From Xanthobacter autotrophicus (lineage in GTDB: Bacteria; Pseudomonadota; Alphaproteobacteria; Rhizobiales; Xanthobacteraceae), in NCBI RefSeq assembly GCF_005871085.1, contig NZ_VAUP01000038.1, positions 62,001-126,000 of the forward strand: a stretch of 64,000 bases of DNA. Reading direction: 5' to 3'. Of this stretch, positions 18,243 through 26,585 are shown in pieces. Below the pieces are notes generated by a model, which did no database searches, was not told where the DNA came from, and saw only the letters and a program-made list of their open reading frames with translations. The translations under genes were made by a program, and so were the position numbers. Numbering within the stretch: the stretch's first letter is position 1; the number at the start of each line of letters is the position of its first letter.

Positions 18243-19871
18243 TCAGACCTCCTTGGCCATCTCGCGCAGCCGGAACTTCTGGATCTTGCCGGTCGACGTC
18301 TTCGGGATCTCCTCGAAGACGATGTGGCGCGGGCACTTATAAGCCGCCAGATGGGTCCGGCAATGGGCGATCAGGTCGTCGGCCGTCGCGCTCGCGCCCT
18401 CGCGCAGCTCCACAAAGGCGACCGGCGTCTCGCCCCACTTCTCGTCGGGCTTGGCCACCACCGCCGCCGCGCTCACCGCCGGGTGCTTGTAGAGGGCGTC
18501 CTCCACCTCGATGGACGAGATGTTCTCGCCGCCCGAGATGATGATGTCCTTGGAGCGGTCCTTGAGCTGGATGTAGCCATCAGGGTGCTTCACCCCGAGG
18601 TCGCCGGAATGGAACCAGCCGCCGGCGAACGCGGCGTCGGTGGCGGTGGGATTCTTGAGGTAGCCCTTCATCACGACGTTGCCGCGGAACATCACCTCGC
18701 CCAGCGTCTCGCCGTCGGCGGGCACCGGAACCATGGTCTCGGGATCCAGCACGTCGAGGGCTTCCAGCGCGCCGTAGCGCACGCCCTGCCGCGCCTTCTT
18801 AATGGCGCGGTCCTGCGCGGGCAGGGCGTCCCATTCGGCATGCCACTCGTTGACCACGGAGGGGCCGTAGACCTCGGTGAGGCCGTAGACGTGCACCACG
18901 TTGAAGCCCGCCTCCTGCATGGCGGCAAGCACCGCCTCCGGCGGCGGGGCGGCGGCGGTGATGAACTCCACCTTGTGGGGCAGGGCCCGCTTGTCCGCCT
19001 CCGGCGTGTTGAGCAGCGTGGACATGACGATGGGGGCGCCGCACATGTGCGTCACCTTGTGGTCGGCGATGGCGTCGAAGATGGGCTTGGCGCGCACTTG
19101 CCGCAGGCACACATGGGTGCCGGCGGCGAGGGTGATGGACCAGGGGAAGCACCAGCCGTTGCAGTGGAACATGGGCAGCGTCCACAGATAGACCGGATGC
19201 TTGCCGAGGCTGCAGGTGACCACGTTGCCCACCGCCAGCAGGTGCGCGCCGCGATGGTGATAGACCACGCCCTTGGGGTCGCCGGTGGTGCCGGAGGTAT
19301 AGTTGAGGGCGATGGCGTCCCACTCGTCGTCTGGCGTCTTCCAGGCGAAGTCGGCGTCGCCGGTGGCGAGGAAATCCTCGTATTCGATGGTGCCGATGCG
19401 GTCACCCTTGCCGGTGAATTCCGGGTCGTCATAGTCGATGACCACGGGCTTCCGCGTCGCCATGGCCAGGGCGGCCTTCATGACGGGGGAGAATTCCCGG
19501 TCGGTGATGAGCACCTTGGCCTCGCCATGGTCGAGGGTGAAGGCCAGGATGGCGGCGTCGAGGCGGGTGTTGAGGGAATTGAGGATCGCGCCCGTCATGG
19601 GCACGCCGTAGTGCGCCTCCAGCATGGCCGGCGCGTTGGGCAGCATCACCGCGACCGTGTCGCCCTTGCCCACGCCGAGCTTGGCGAGGGCCGAGGCGAG
19701 CCGCCGGCTACGAGCGTAGAAATCGCGATAATTGCGGCGCAGCGCGCCATGGATGATGGCGGTGTGGTCCGGGAACACCCCGGCGGCCCGCTCCAGGAAG
19801 CCGAGTGGCGTCAGCGGCTGGAAATTCGCGGGATTGCGGTCGAGATGCAGGTCATAGATGCCGCCGGCCAT
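18243..19871 (-). CDS. Acyl-CoA synthetase (AMP-forming)
   Basis: 542-residue ANL-superfamily ligase that activates a fatty or short carboxylic acid with ATP and CoA. AMP-binding motif YTSGTTGDPKG, then YGLTEVYGPSV, GWFHSGDLGV and the C-terminal KTSTGKIQKF with the catalytic lysine. It is closest to the medium-chain/methylmercaptopropionate (DmdB-like) group, but substrate is not certain. Start 19871 (MAGGIYDLHLDRNPANFQPL) follows a GGGGGGA ribosome site. Divergent from prpE; coupled downstream to the PhnA-like gene. Confidence 0.86.
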   Translation of the reverse strand: MAGGIYDLHLDRNPANFQPLTPLGFLERAAGVFPDHTAIIHGALRRNYRDFYARSRRLASALAKLGVGKGDTVAVMLPNAPAMLEAHYGVPMTGAILNSLNTRLDAAILAFTLDHGEAKVLITDREFSPVMKAALAMATRKPVVIDYDDPEFTGKGDRIGTIEYEDFLATGDADFAWKTPDDEWDAIALNYTSGTTGDPKGVVYHHRGAHLLAVGNVVTCSLGKHPVYLWTLPMFHCNGWCFPWSITLAAGTHVCLRQVRAKPIFDAIADHKVTHMCGAPIVMSTLLNTPEADKRALPHKVEFITAAAPPPEAVLAAMQEAGFNVVHVYGLTEVYGPSVVNEWHAEWDALPAQDRAIKKARQGVRYGALEALDVLDPETMVPVPADGETLGEVMFRGNVVMKGYLKNPTATDAAFAGGWFHSGDLGVKHPDGYIQLKDRSKDIIISGGENISSIEVEDALYKHPAVSAAAVVAKPDEKWGETPVAFVELREGASATADDLIAHCRTHLAAYKCPRHIVFEEIPKTSTGKIQKFRLREMAKEV

Positions 19872-20062
19872 CGGTCCCCCCTTGGTGCAAGCTTTTGGGG
19901 CGCGGCCGTGTCGGCGCGCCGGAATTTGGGTCATATTCGGGCCGCGACCGTAGCCGAGGCGGGCGATCAGGCGCAATCTCGTCAAAGCGCGACGAAAGTC
20001 TCACCGGACATCGCCGGCCGGGCTCCTGGATCGCGAATCGTCGGTTCGGGTCAATTTATTGG

Positions 20063-20077
20063 ACCAGATGATCTGGT
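20063..20077. promoter_or_regulatory. 15-bp perfect palindrome in the divergent ligase/prpE region
   Basis: ACCAGAT-G-ATCTGGT lies between the divergent acyl-CoA ligase (start 19871) and prpE (start 20188). Odd-centre palindromes of this type with TGGT/ACCA ends suit GntR-family acyl-metabolism regulators. The rest of the 316-base gap holds no supported gene. Regulator identity is inferred. Confidence 0.5.
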
Positions 20078-20187
20078 TGGCTCAAGTTTTTTCCCGACCA
20101 AGGTCTTACGCATTTGTGCGAACTTGCGTCGTGGATAGGTGACCGGCAGTAACCATCCCCAACAAGAGGGTCGAATGGGAGGCGTCC

Positions 20188-22104
20188 ATGTCCGAGGTCG
20201 GAACGAGCGGATACGCTGAAGCCTATGCCAGCTGGCGTGCGGATCCTTCCGCTTTCTGGGGCGCGGCGGCGCAATCCCTGGAGTGGTCCAAGGCGCCGGA
20301 GAAGGTGTTCGATCCCGAGGCCGGCGTCTATGGCCGCTGGTTCCCTGATGCCGTCGGCAACATCTGCCACAACGCCCTTGACCGCCATGTGGCAGCCGGC
20401 CTGGGCGACCAGGCGGCGCTGATCTACGACAGCCCGGTCACCGGCGCCAAGCGCACCCTCACTTATGCGCAGATGCTGAAAGAGGTGAGCACGCTTGCCG
20501 CGGTGCTCCAGGATCTCGGCGTCGGCAAGGGCGACCGGGTGCTGATCTACATGCCCATGGTGCCCGAGGCCATCGGCGCCATGCTCGCCTGCGCCCGCAT
20601 CGGTGCCATCCATTCGGTGGTGTTCGGTGGGTTTGCGGCGAAGGAGCTGGCCACCCGCATCGAGGATGCCGAGCCGAAGGTGATCCTCGCCGCCTCCTGC
20701 GGCATCGAGCCCAACCGCGTGGTGGCCTACAAGCCGCTGCTCGACCTTGCCATTTCCATGTCGGCGGTGAAGCCCGAGCGCTGCCTCGTGCTCCAGCGCC
20801 CCGAGGGGCCGGGGTCGCTGACCGAGGGCCGTGACCTCGACTGGGCGGCGGCCTGCGCGGCGGCGGCCGATGCCGGCAAGAGCGCGCCCTGCGCCGACAT
20901 GGCGGCCACCGATCCGCTCTATATCCTCTACACCTCCGGGACGACCGGTAAGCCGAAAGGCGTCGTGCGCGACATCGGCGGCTATATGGTGGCGCTCGAC
21001 TGGAGCATGAAGAACCTCTACGGCATCGCGCCCGGCGAGGTGTTCTGGACCGCCTCCGACATCGGCTGGGTGGTGGGCCATTCCTACATCGTCTACGGCC
21101 CGTTGATCCATGGCGCGACCACTCTCGTCTACGAGGGCAAGCCGGTGGGCACGCCGGACCCCGGCGCCTTCTGGCGGGTGATCGAGGAGCACAAGGTGGT
21201 GGCGCTGTTCACCGCGCCCACCGCCCTGCGCGCCATCAAGAAGGAGGATCCGGACTGCGTGCTGAAGCAGGGCCGTGACCTCTCCCATTTCCGCACCCTG
21301 TTCCTCGCCGGCGAGCGCGCCGATCCCGATACGGTGATCTGGGCGCAGCAGCAGTTGCAGGTGCCGGTGGTGGACCACTGGTGGCAGACCGAGACCGGCT
21401 GGGCCATTGCCGCCAATCCCGTGGGCCTCGGCCTTCTGCCCACCAAGCTCGGCTCGCCCACGGTGCCCATGCCGGGCTATGACATTGCCATCGTGGACGA
21501 GGCTGCCAAGCCTGTGCCGGCGGGCACCATGGGCTCCATCGTCGTGAAGCTGCCGCTGCCGCCCGGCTGCCTGCCCACCCTGTGGCAGCAGGACGATCGC
21601 TTTGCCGAGGGTTACCTTGCCGACTATCCCGGCTACTACAAGACCTCCGACGCCGGCTTCCTCGACGCCGACGGTTATGTCTTCGTCATGGGCCGCACCG
21701 ACGACATCATCAACGTCGCCGGCCATCGTCTGTCCACCGGCGGCATGGAGGAGGTTCTGGCCTCCCATCCGGATGTGGCCGAATGCGCGGTGATCGGCGT
21801 CAAGGACGAACTGAAGGGCGAAGTGCCCTGCGGCTTCGTGGTTCTGAAGGCCGGCGAGCGCCGCGCCCCCGACGTGATCGAGAAGGAGCTGGTGGGCCTC
21901 GTGCGTGACCGCATCGGTCCGGTGGCGGCCTTCAAGCTGGCGGTGACGGTGAACCGCCTGCCCAAGACCCGCTCGGGCAAGATCCTGCGCGGCACCATGA
22001 AGAAGATCGCCGATCACGATGAATGGTCGGTCCCCGCCACTATCGATGACGCGGGCGTGCTGGAGGAGATCGAAGGCGTGCTGAAGGCCCGAGGAATCGC
22101 CTGA
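20188..22104 (+). CDS. prpE: Propionyl-CoA synthetase
   Basis: 638-residue AMP-forming ligase that makes propionyl-CoA from propionate, feeding the methylcitrate or methylmalonyl-CoA route (a meaB gene lies at 46.8 kb). The PrpE-type N-terminus (YAEAYASWRADPSAFWGAAA) is followed by YTSGTTGKPKGVVRD, FWTASDIGWVVGHSYIVYGP, DHWWQTETGWAIAAN and the C-terminal PKTRSGKILRG, whose lysine is the usual acylation control site. Length and the short loop pattern distinguish it from acetyl-CoA synthetase. GGGAGG precedes the ATG. Confidence 0.93.
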   Translation: MSEVGTSGYAEAYASWRADPSAFWGAAAQSLEWSKAPEKVFDPEAGVYGRWFPDAVGNICHNALDRHVAAGLGDQAALIYDSPVTGAKRTLTYAQMLKEVSTLAAVLQDLGVGKGDRVLIYMPMVPEAIGAMLACARIGAIHSVVFGGFAAKELATRIEDAEPKVILAASCGIEPNRVVAYKPLLDLAISMSAVKPERCLVLQRPEGPGSLTEGRDLDWAAACAAAADAGKSAPCADMAATDPLYILYTSGTTGKPKGVVRDIGGYMVALDWSMKNLYGIAPGEVFWTASDIGWVVGHSYIVYGPLIHGATTLVYEGKPVGTPDPGAFWRVIEEHKVVALFTAPTALRAIKKEDPDCVLKQGRDLSHFRTLFLAGERADPDTVIWAQQQLQVPVVDHWWQTETGWAIAANPVGLGLLPTKLGSPTVPMPGYDIAIVDEAAKPVPAGTMGSIVVKLPLPPGCLPTLWQQDDRFAEGYLADYPGYYKTSDAGFLDADGYVFVMGRTDDIINVAGHRLSTGGMEEVLASHPDVAECAVIGVKDELKGEVPCGFVVLKAGERRAPDVIEKELVGLVRDRIGPVAAFKLAVTVNRLPKTRSGKILRGTMKKIADHDEWSVPATIDDAGVLEEIEGVLKARGIA

Positions 22105-22178
22105 GTTCGATCTGAGTCTGGACACCGTTCGGAGGCTGTAGCTTTTAGGCTTGTGTCCGGACTGAACCGCCGCTGAAT

Positions 22179-22198
22179 GCCGGGGCCGGAGCCCCGGC
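22179..22198. terminator. Hairpin after prpE
   Basis: GCCGGGGC-CGGA-GCCCCGGC, an 8-base stem located 75 bases past prpE and before the convergent small-protein gene. No T run follows, so termination is possible but not shown. Confidence 0.35.
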
Positions 22199-22273
22199 GG
22201 AACCGTTCCCTTAAGTTCGAGGAAGGAGCGGCCGATCAGGCCGGTTCTTCGGGACCGAATCCGACGCGGTCCG

Positions 22274-22609
22274 TCATCGGCTATAGCTGCCGCCGCGGAA
22301 CGGCTCGAAACAGCTATAGCCGATGAAACACTGGGGATTGTCCTTCGTAGGCACCCATTCCGGCTTCGTGTCCTGATCGTAGAGGCAAAAGCTCCGGTCA
22401 CGCACATAGCGATCGTAGAGCGTGCGGGAGGTGGCGAGTACGGCCGACCCCCGCGTATTGATGAGCGCGGCCGCTTCGGCGCAGGTCATGGTGATGCTCG
22501 GCGTCGGGGTGACCATGCGATCGGTTCCGGCCAGCAGTGGGGCGCCAGCAAGAAGGCCGGAACCCGCCAGAAAGGCCAACGTGCCGAAGGCAAGGGGCAA
22601 TCGTCTCAT
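22274..22609 (-). CDS. Small secreted cysteine-containing protein, copy A
   Basis: 111 residues with a standard signal peptide (MRRLPLAFGTLAFLAGSGLL, likely cut after APLLA). The mature part has the pattern TCAEAAALINTRGSAVLATS, YDRYVRDRSFC, PEWVPTKDNPQCFIGYSCFE. Four cysteines suggest two disulfides in the periplasm or outside the cell. The next gene (22771-23085) is a clear paralogue in the same orientation. I do not recognise a named family; similar small hypothetical proteins are common in Rhizobiales. RBS GGAAAGG upstream. The in-frame extension to 22663 is not signal-like. Confidence 0.72.
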   Translation of the reverse strand: MRRLPLAFGTLAFLAGSGLLAGAPLLAGTDRMVTPTPSITMTCAEAAALINTRGSAVLATSRTLYDRYVRDRSFCLYDQDTKPEWVPTKDNPQCFIGYSCFEPFRGGSYSR

Positions 22610-22770
22610 GTTCGACCTTTCCGTTCGGCAAGCCAGATCGATTCGCAGGCTAGACCGCTTCACAGCCCAAGTCGTTCGCAGACCAGCTTACCGAATCTGG
22701 GGCGGACGACCGCATCTCTCAAGGGCGCTATGACTTCCATGACTTCAAAGCCGCCTTTCTCGGGGCGCCC

Positions 22771-23085
22771 CTAGCGGCCCAGGCTGTTGTCGCGGCTCGG
22801 CACGTAGCAGGTGTAGCCGATGAAGCATTGTGGATTGTCCCGCGTCTTCACCCACTCCGCCTTGAGCTGCTCGGCGCCCGAGCAGTAGCGAATCTGGCTG
22901 ACGTACCGATCGTAGATGTTGGGTCCCGTGCCGAGCACGATGGCTCCGTTCTTTGTCACCAGGGCGGCGGCCTCCTCGCAGCTCAGGGCCAGGGTGTCCG
23001 GTCGCGCCTGGGCCTGGATCGGGCTGGCGGCCAGCGCCGTGAGGAGGGACACGGCCGACAGCGTGGGTACTCGGATAAATTGCAT
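22771..23085 (-). CDS. Small secreted cysteine-containing protein, copy B
   Basis: 104 residues, signal peptide MQFIRVPTLSAVSLLTALAA with cleavage near IQAQA. It shares with copy A the blocks SCEEAAALVTKNGAIVLGTG, YDRYVSQIRYC and AEWVKTRDNPQCFIGYTCYV, including all four cysteines. Divergence elsewhere means an old duplication. Strong AGGAGG ribosome site. It is divergent from the outer-membrane protein genes. Function unknown; the shared core YDRYV-C-NPQCFIGY-C is the part most likely to matter. Confidence 0.74.
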   Translation of the reverse strand: MQFIRVPTLSAVSLLTALAASPIQAQARPDTLALSCEEAAALVTKNGAIVLGTGPNIYDRYVSQIRYCSGAEQLKAEWVKTRDNPQCFIGYTCYVPSRDNSLGR

Positions 23086-23406
23086 GGAAAGAGTCCTCCT
23101 TGGGGATCACGCCACTCGATTCGCAGTCTTGTCCCAGTAAGGCAGCCGAGAGCGCTGTATTTACGATCCTTTTACCGTTTCACGATGGCGCCGGTCTTGG
23201 GTGCGTTGCAAGCGGTGCTATGGGAGCTAAATGGCGGTACCCCATTAGTTTTTTGCCATTAGGTTGTACTGATTTGGAGTGAGTGTGGCAGGAATGTAAC
23301 GGCCTCCATAGGCAGCCTCTGCTAAATAGATCGCACTGGACGAAGTCACTCGTGTCCCACGTCTAAAACGACATTAATTCGCGTAACGCACTCAAGGGGG
23401 TTGGTC
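23086..23406. promoter_or_regulatory. Divergent control region with a duplicated promoter block
   Basis: No gene. TGTGGCAGGAATGTAAC at 23284-23300, followed by CCTCTGCTAAATA, recurs with small changes (TGTGGCGGGAATGTAAC, then CCTCTGCTACATA) at 24487-24503. Both lie 120-135 bases before the start of an Omp gene. This marks the region as the promoter/leader that was duplicated along with the gene. The exact -35/-10 boxes are not certain. Confidence 0.5.
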
Positions 23407-24180
23407 ATGAAGCGGTTCCTTCTCGCCACTGTCGCGCTTGCGGCGCTCTCGGCTCCGGCCGCGGCTGCTGACCTGGCGACGAAGTACCCGGTCAAGGCGG
23501 TCGCCGTCGTGCCGGTGTTCTCTTGGACAGGGTTCTACATCGGCGGTAACTTTGGTTATGGCGGCGACAAGTTCACCCTGGATGAAGTGAATACCTACTA
23601 CGGCGACTACTACAGCGCCGAGAGCCGTTCCGTGAATTCCTCCGGCTTCTTCGTCGGTGGTCAGATCGGCTACAACTACCAGTTCGCCAACAACGTGGTG
23701 CTCGGCCTCGAGACTGACCTGCAGTGGACGAACATCGAAGGTAAGTATTCCGAAAATTACGCCACCTATTACGGATACACTTCGACGTTCAACGCCGGCG
23801 CCTCCGTCGACTACTTCGGCACCATCCGCGCTCGCCTCGGCTACGCGTTCGACCGGTTCCTGCCCTACATCACCGGTGGTGCTGCGTATGGCAAGACCGC
23901 GCTGAACATCAACAGCTCCTACTATGGCGAGGGCTCTGATCTCTGGAGTGTGTCGGGCTCTTCGACCAAGTGGGGCTGGACCGTCGGTGCCGGCGTCGAA
24001 TACGCCATCACCAACAACTGGACGTTCAAGACCGAGTATCTCTACGTCGATCTCGGCAGCACCGACTTTTCCTATTTTGGCACCTGCTGCGGCGGCAGTG
24101 TGAACTACAACGACATCTACAGCGGCTCTGTGGACACCAAGTTCCACACCCTCAAGGCCGGTGTGAACTACAAGTTCTGA
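23407..24180 (+). CDS. Outer-membrane beta-barrel protein (Omp25/31-like), copy 1
   Basis: 257 residues: signal peptide MKRFLLATVALAALSAPAAA, cut before ADLATKYPVK, then an eight-stranded type beta-barrel ending in the classic C-terminal KAGVNYKF with a final Phe for outer-membrane insertion. Conserved barrel turns include SWTGFYIGGNFGYGGDKFT, GFFVGGQIGYNYQF and FLPYITGGAAYGK. ATG 23407 follows AAGGGGG. Tandem with a close paralogue 439 bases downstream; the copies diverge mainly in the loop around residues 155-185 and near residue 225. Role: abundant surface protein/porin, inferred. Confidence 0.88.
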   Translation: MKRFLLATVALAALSAPAAAADLATKYPVKAVAVVPVFSWTGFYIGGNFGYGGDKFTLDEVNTYYGDYYSAESRSVNSSGFFVGGQIGYNYQFANNVVLGLETDLQWTNIEGKYSENYATYYGYTSTFNAGASVDYFGTIRARLGYAFDRFLPYITGGAAYGKTALNINSSYYGEGSDLWSVSGSSTKWGWTVGAGVEYAITNNWTFKTEYLYVDLGSTDFSYFGTCCGGSVNYNDIYSGSVDTKFHTLKAGVNYKF

Positions 24181-24202
24181 TCGAAGCATCCGCTTCCTGG
24201 GA

Positions 24203-24233
24203 AAAGCCCGCTGCTCCTGCAGCGGGCTTTTTT
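24203..24233 (+). terminator. Rho-independent terminator of Omp copy 1
   Basis: AAAGCCCGCTGC-TCCT-GCAGCGGGCTTT, a perfect 12-base stem followed by TTT. It begins 23 bases after the stop codon. An almost identical stem ends copy 2, so the terminator was duplicated with the gene. Confidence 0.9.
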
Positions 24234-24618
24234 GTGCGAGTGGCCCTGAAAGTTGCCCTGCCCGACCGGCGTGCTTCTTCTGGCGCGCTGCAGGCGGTAT
24301 CCTGGCCTGCAAATTTCGGTCCCGGCTTATCGCTGTGAGCGGCGGCCTCGTGTCCGGTAACGGGAAGGCCAGATGCTGTCCTGCCCCAGAGCCGTGGCTA
24401 TCGCTGCCGTATCTGTCGATCACCGGCTCAAAATGGGTAATTTTGGTATTCCGTTAAGGGAGTTGGGTCTGCCGTTTCAGGTCGACTGTGGCGGGAATGT
24501 AACAGCATTCTGGTGGGGCCTCTGCTACATAAGCTCCTAGGACACGGCGGCTCCTGAAACGGGGTCGCGTCCAAAACGAATTCACCCAAATGGGTAATGC
24601 CCAAATAAGGGGTTGGTC
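24234..24618. promoter_or_regulatory. Intergenic region and promoter of Omp copy 2
   Basis: No gene supported. Holds the second copy of the conserved block (24487-24503). An 11-base direct repeat AAATGGGTAAT occurs at 24431-24441 and 24588-24598, the second just upstream of the ribosome site. The repeats could bind a regulator or be duplication scars. Confidence 0.45.
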
Positions 24619-25365
24619 ATGAAGCGTTTCCTGCTCGCCACTGTCGCTCTCGCGGCGCTCTCTGCTCCGGCCATGGCTGCTGACCTGGCGACGAAGTACC
24701 CCGTCAAGGCGGTTGCCGTCGTCCCCGTGTTCTCTTGGACCGGCTTCTACATCGGCGGTAACTTTGGTTACGGCGGCGACAAGTTCACCTTCGACGAGGT
24801 GAACACCTACTACGGCGACTACTACAGCGCCGAGAGCCGTTCCGTGAACTCCTCCGGCTTCTTCGTCGGTGGTCAGATCGGCTACAACTACCAGTTCGCC
24901 AACAACGTGGTGATCGGTGTCGAGACCGACCTGCAGTGGTCGAACATCGAAGGCAACTACTCGGCCAACTACGCCACCTACTATGGCTACGCTGAGACCT
25001 TCAATGCCGGTGCGTCTGTCGATTACTTCGGCACCATCCGCGCCCGCCTTGGCTACGCCTTCGACCGGTTCCTGCCCTACATCACCGGTGGTGCTGCCTA
25101 CGGCAAGACCAAGCTCGACCTGAACTCCACCGACAGCTACGGCAACTTCTACACCGCCTCCGGCTCGTCCACCAACTGGGGTTGGACTGTCGGTGCCGGC
25201 GTCGAGTACGCCATCACCAACAACTGGACGTTCAAGACCGAGTATCTGTACGTCGATCTCGGCAGCACCGACTACACCTACGCCTATGACGTGAACGACG
25301 TCGTCGCTGGCTCGGTGGACACCAAGTTCCACACCATCAAGGCCGGTGTGAACTACAAGTTCTGA
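24619..25365 (+). CDS. Outer-membrane beta-barrel protein (Omp25/31-like), copy 2
   Basis: 248 residues, nearly the same as copy 1 for the first 150 residues and the last 20. Signal peptide MKRFLLATVALAALSAPAMA, mature ADLATKYPVK, terminal KAGVNYKF. Copy 2 uses more C-ending codons where the two encode the same residue (for example in DYFGTIRARLGYAFDRFLPY), hinting at stronger expression. AAGGGG precedes ATG 24619. It has its own promoter block and terminator, so copies can be expressed independently. Confidence 0.88.
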   Translation: MKRFLLATVALAALSAPAMAADLATKYPVKAVAVVPVFSWTGFYIGGNFGYGGDKFTFDEVNTYYGDYYSAESRSVNSSGFFVGGQIGYNYQFANNVVIGVETDLQWSNIEGNYSANYATYYGYAETFNAGASVDYFGTIRARLGYAFDRFLPYITGGAAYGKTKLDLNSTDSYGNFYTASGSSTNWGWTVGAGVEYAITNNWTFKTEYLYVDLGSTDYTYAYDVNDVVAGSVDTKFHTIKAGVNYKF

Positions 25366-25386
25366 TCGAAGCACCGCTTCGTCGGG

Positions 25387-25418
25387 AAAGCCCGCTGCTT
25401 CGGCAGCGGGCTTTTTTA
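25387..25418 (+). terminator. Rho-independent terminator of Omp copy 2
   Basis: AAAGCCCGCTGC-TTCG-GCAGCGGGCTTT, perfect 12-base stem closed by a stable C(UUCG)G tetraloop and followed by TTTATT. Confidence 0.92.
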
Positions 25419-25611
25419 TTGTGCCAACGATCCACCTGTGACGATCGGCTTGATTTCCGGCGCGCCCCACGCGCGATCCAAGCCCCGCTGCTGGGACATC
25501 CGCCGGTTTGCCTGGGTAAACGCCCCTTGAGTTTCCGCGCAGATTCCCCGATCAGCTTGGATCAGACCCGTTCGCACCCAGCTCCGACCGTCTGAGCCGC
25601 GAAATCGTGTC

Positions 25612-25644
25612 ATGAGGCCCGGCGTCATGAGGCTTGCGTCATGA
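25612..25644 (+). CDS. Possible 10-codon leader overlapping the MBL hydrolase start
   Basis: ATG AGG CCC ... GCG TCA TGA (MRPGVMRLAS) ends on a TGA that overlaps the next start as ATGA. The segment contains three spaced copies of GTCATGAG, the last holding the real start. No good ribosome site precedes the downstream ATG, so coupling by this mini-frame is possible. Confidence 0.25.
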   Translation: MRPGVMRLAS

Positions 25645-26558
25645 GTGAGGACATCGCCTTCAACCGCACCTTTGATGTGCCCCCGGGACGGGTGGATGAG
25701 GTGTCGCCCCTGGTGCGCCGCATCTTGGCGCCAAACCCCTCGCCCTTCACCTTCACCGGCACGTGCTCCTACATCATCGGCCGCGGGCAGGTGGCAATTC
25801 TCGATCCAGGCCCCGATGATCCGGCTCACGTAGCGGCATTGCTCGATGCTGTGCGCCATGAGACGGTGACGCATGTCTTCGTGACCCATACCCACCGCGA
25901 CCATTCTCCGGCCGTGCGCGCGGTGGTGGCTGCGACCGGCGCAGTCACGTTGGGGGAGGGGCCCCATCGTGCTGCCCGCCCCCTGGCCATCGGTGAGGTC
26001 AACCCACTCGATGCCAGCGCCGACACCGACTTTTCTCCCGCCGTCAGCCTTGGCGATGGCGATACGATCGCGGGTGCCGGCTGGACCCTGACCGCCCTGA
26101 CGACTCCCGGGCATTGCGCCAATCACCTTGCCTTCGCCCTTCGGGAAGACGATCTGCTGTTCTCGGGCGATCATGTGATGGCTTGGGCGACCTCCATCGT
26201 CGCGCCGCCGGATGGGTCCATGGGCGACTATATCCACTCCCTCGAAAAACTCGGTCGGCGGGAGGAGCGTACCTATCTCCCCGGCCATGGCGGGCCGGTG
26301 TCCGATGCGCCCAACTTCGTGCGGGCCTACCTGACCCACCGCATGGCCCGTGAAGCCGCCATCCTGCGCGCCCTCGACCGGGAGGTTGAGACCATCCCCG
26401 ATCTGGTGCGCGGCATCTATATCGGCCTTGATCCGCGTCTGGTGGGGGCGGCGTCCCTCACGGTGCTGGCGCACCTGGAGCATCTGGTCTCGAGTGGCCG
26501 CGTGGTGACCGATGACTTGGCGCCAGCCATCACCGGGCGATTCCGGCGTGCCGCCTGA
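25641..26558 (+). CDS. MBL-fold hydrolase (LACTB2-like)
   Basis: 305-residue metallo-beta-lactamase-fold hydrolase. Metal ligands appear in THTHRDHSP, TPGHCANHLAF, FSGDHVMAW and YLPGHGGPV, followed by the C-terminal helical domain typical of the LACTB2/RNase-like group. Members cleave RNA or thioesters; which applies here is unknown. It is followed after 27 bases by the SRAP gene in the same direction, probably one transcript. The start region is unusual, with overlapping ATGAG repeats. Confidence 0.85.
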   Translation: MSEDIAFNRTFDVPPGRVDEVSPLVRRILAPNPSPFTFTGTCSYIIGRGQVAILDPGPDDPAHVAALLDAVRHETVTHVFVTHTHRDHSPAVRAVVAATGAVTLGEGPHRAARPLAIGEVNPLDASADTDFSPAVSLGDGDTIAGAGWTLTALTTPGHCANHLAFALREDDLLFSGDHVMAWATSIVAPPDGSMGDYIHSLEKLGRREERTYLPGHGGPVSDAPNFVRAYLTHRMAREAAILRALDREVETIPDLVRGIYIGLDPRLVGAASLTVLAHLEHLVSSGRVVTDDLAPAITGRFRRAA

Positions 26559-26585
26559 AGCCGGACCCACGGAGGCCCGCACCTG

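Noticed and set aside
20056-22407. 783-codon minus-strand frame opposite prpE
   Set aside because: Purely antisense to prpE; no recognisable domain or ribosome site.
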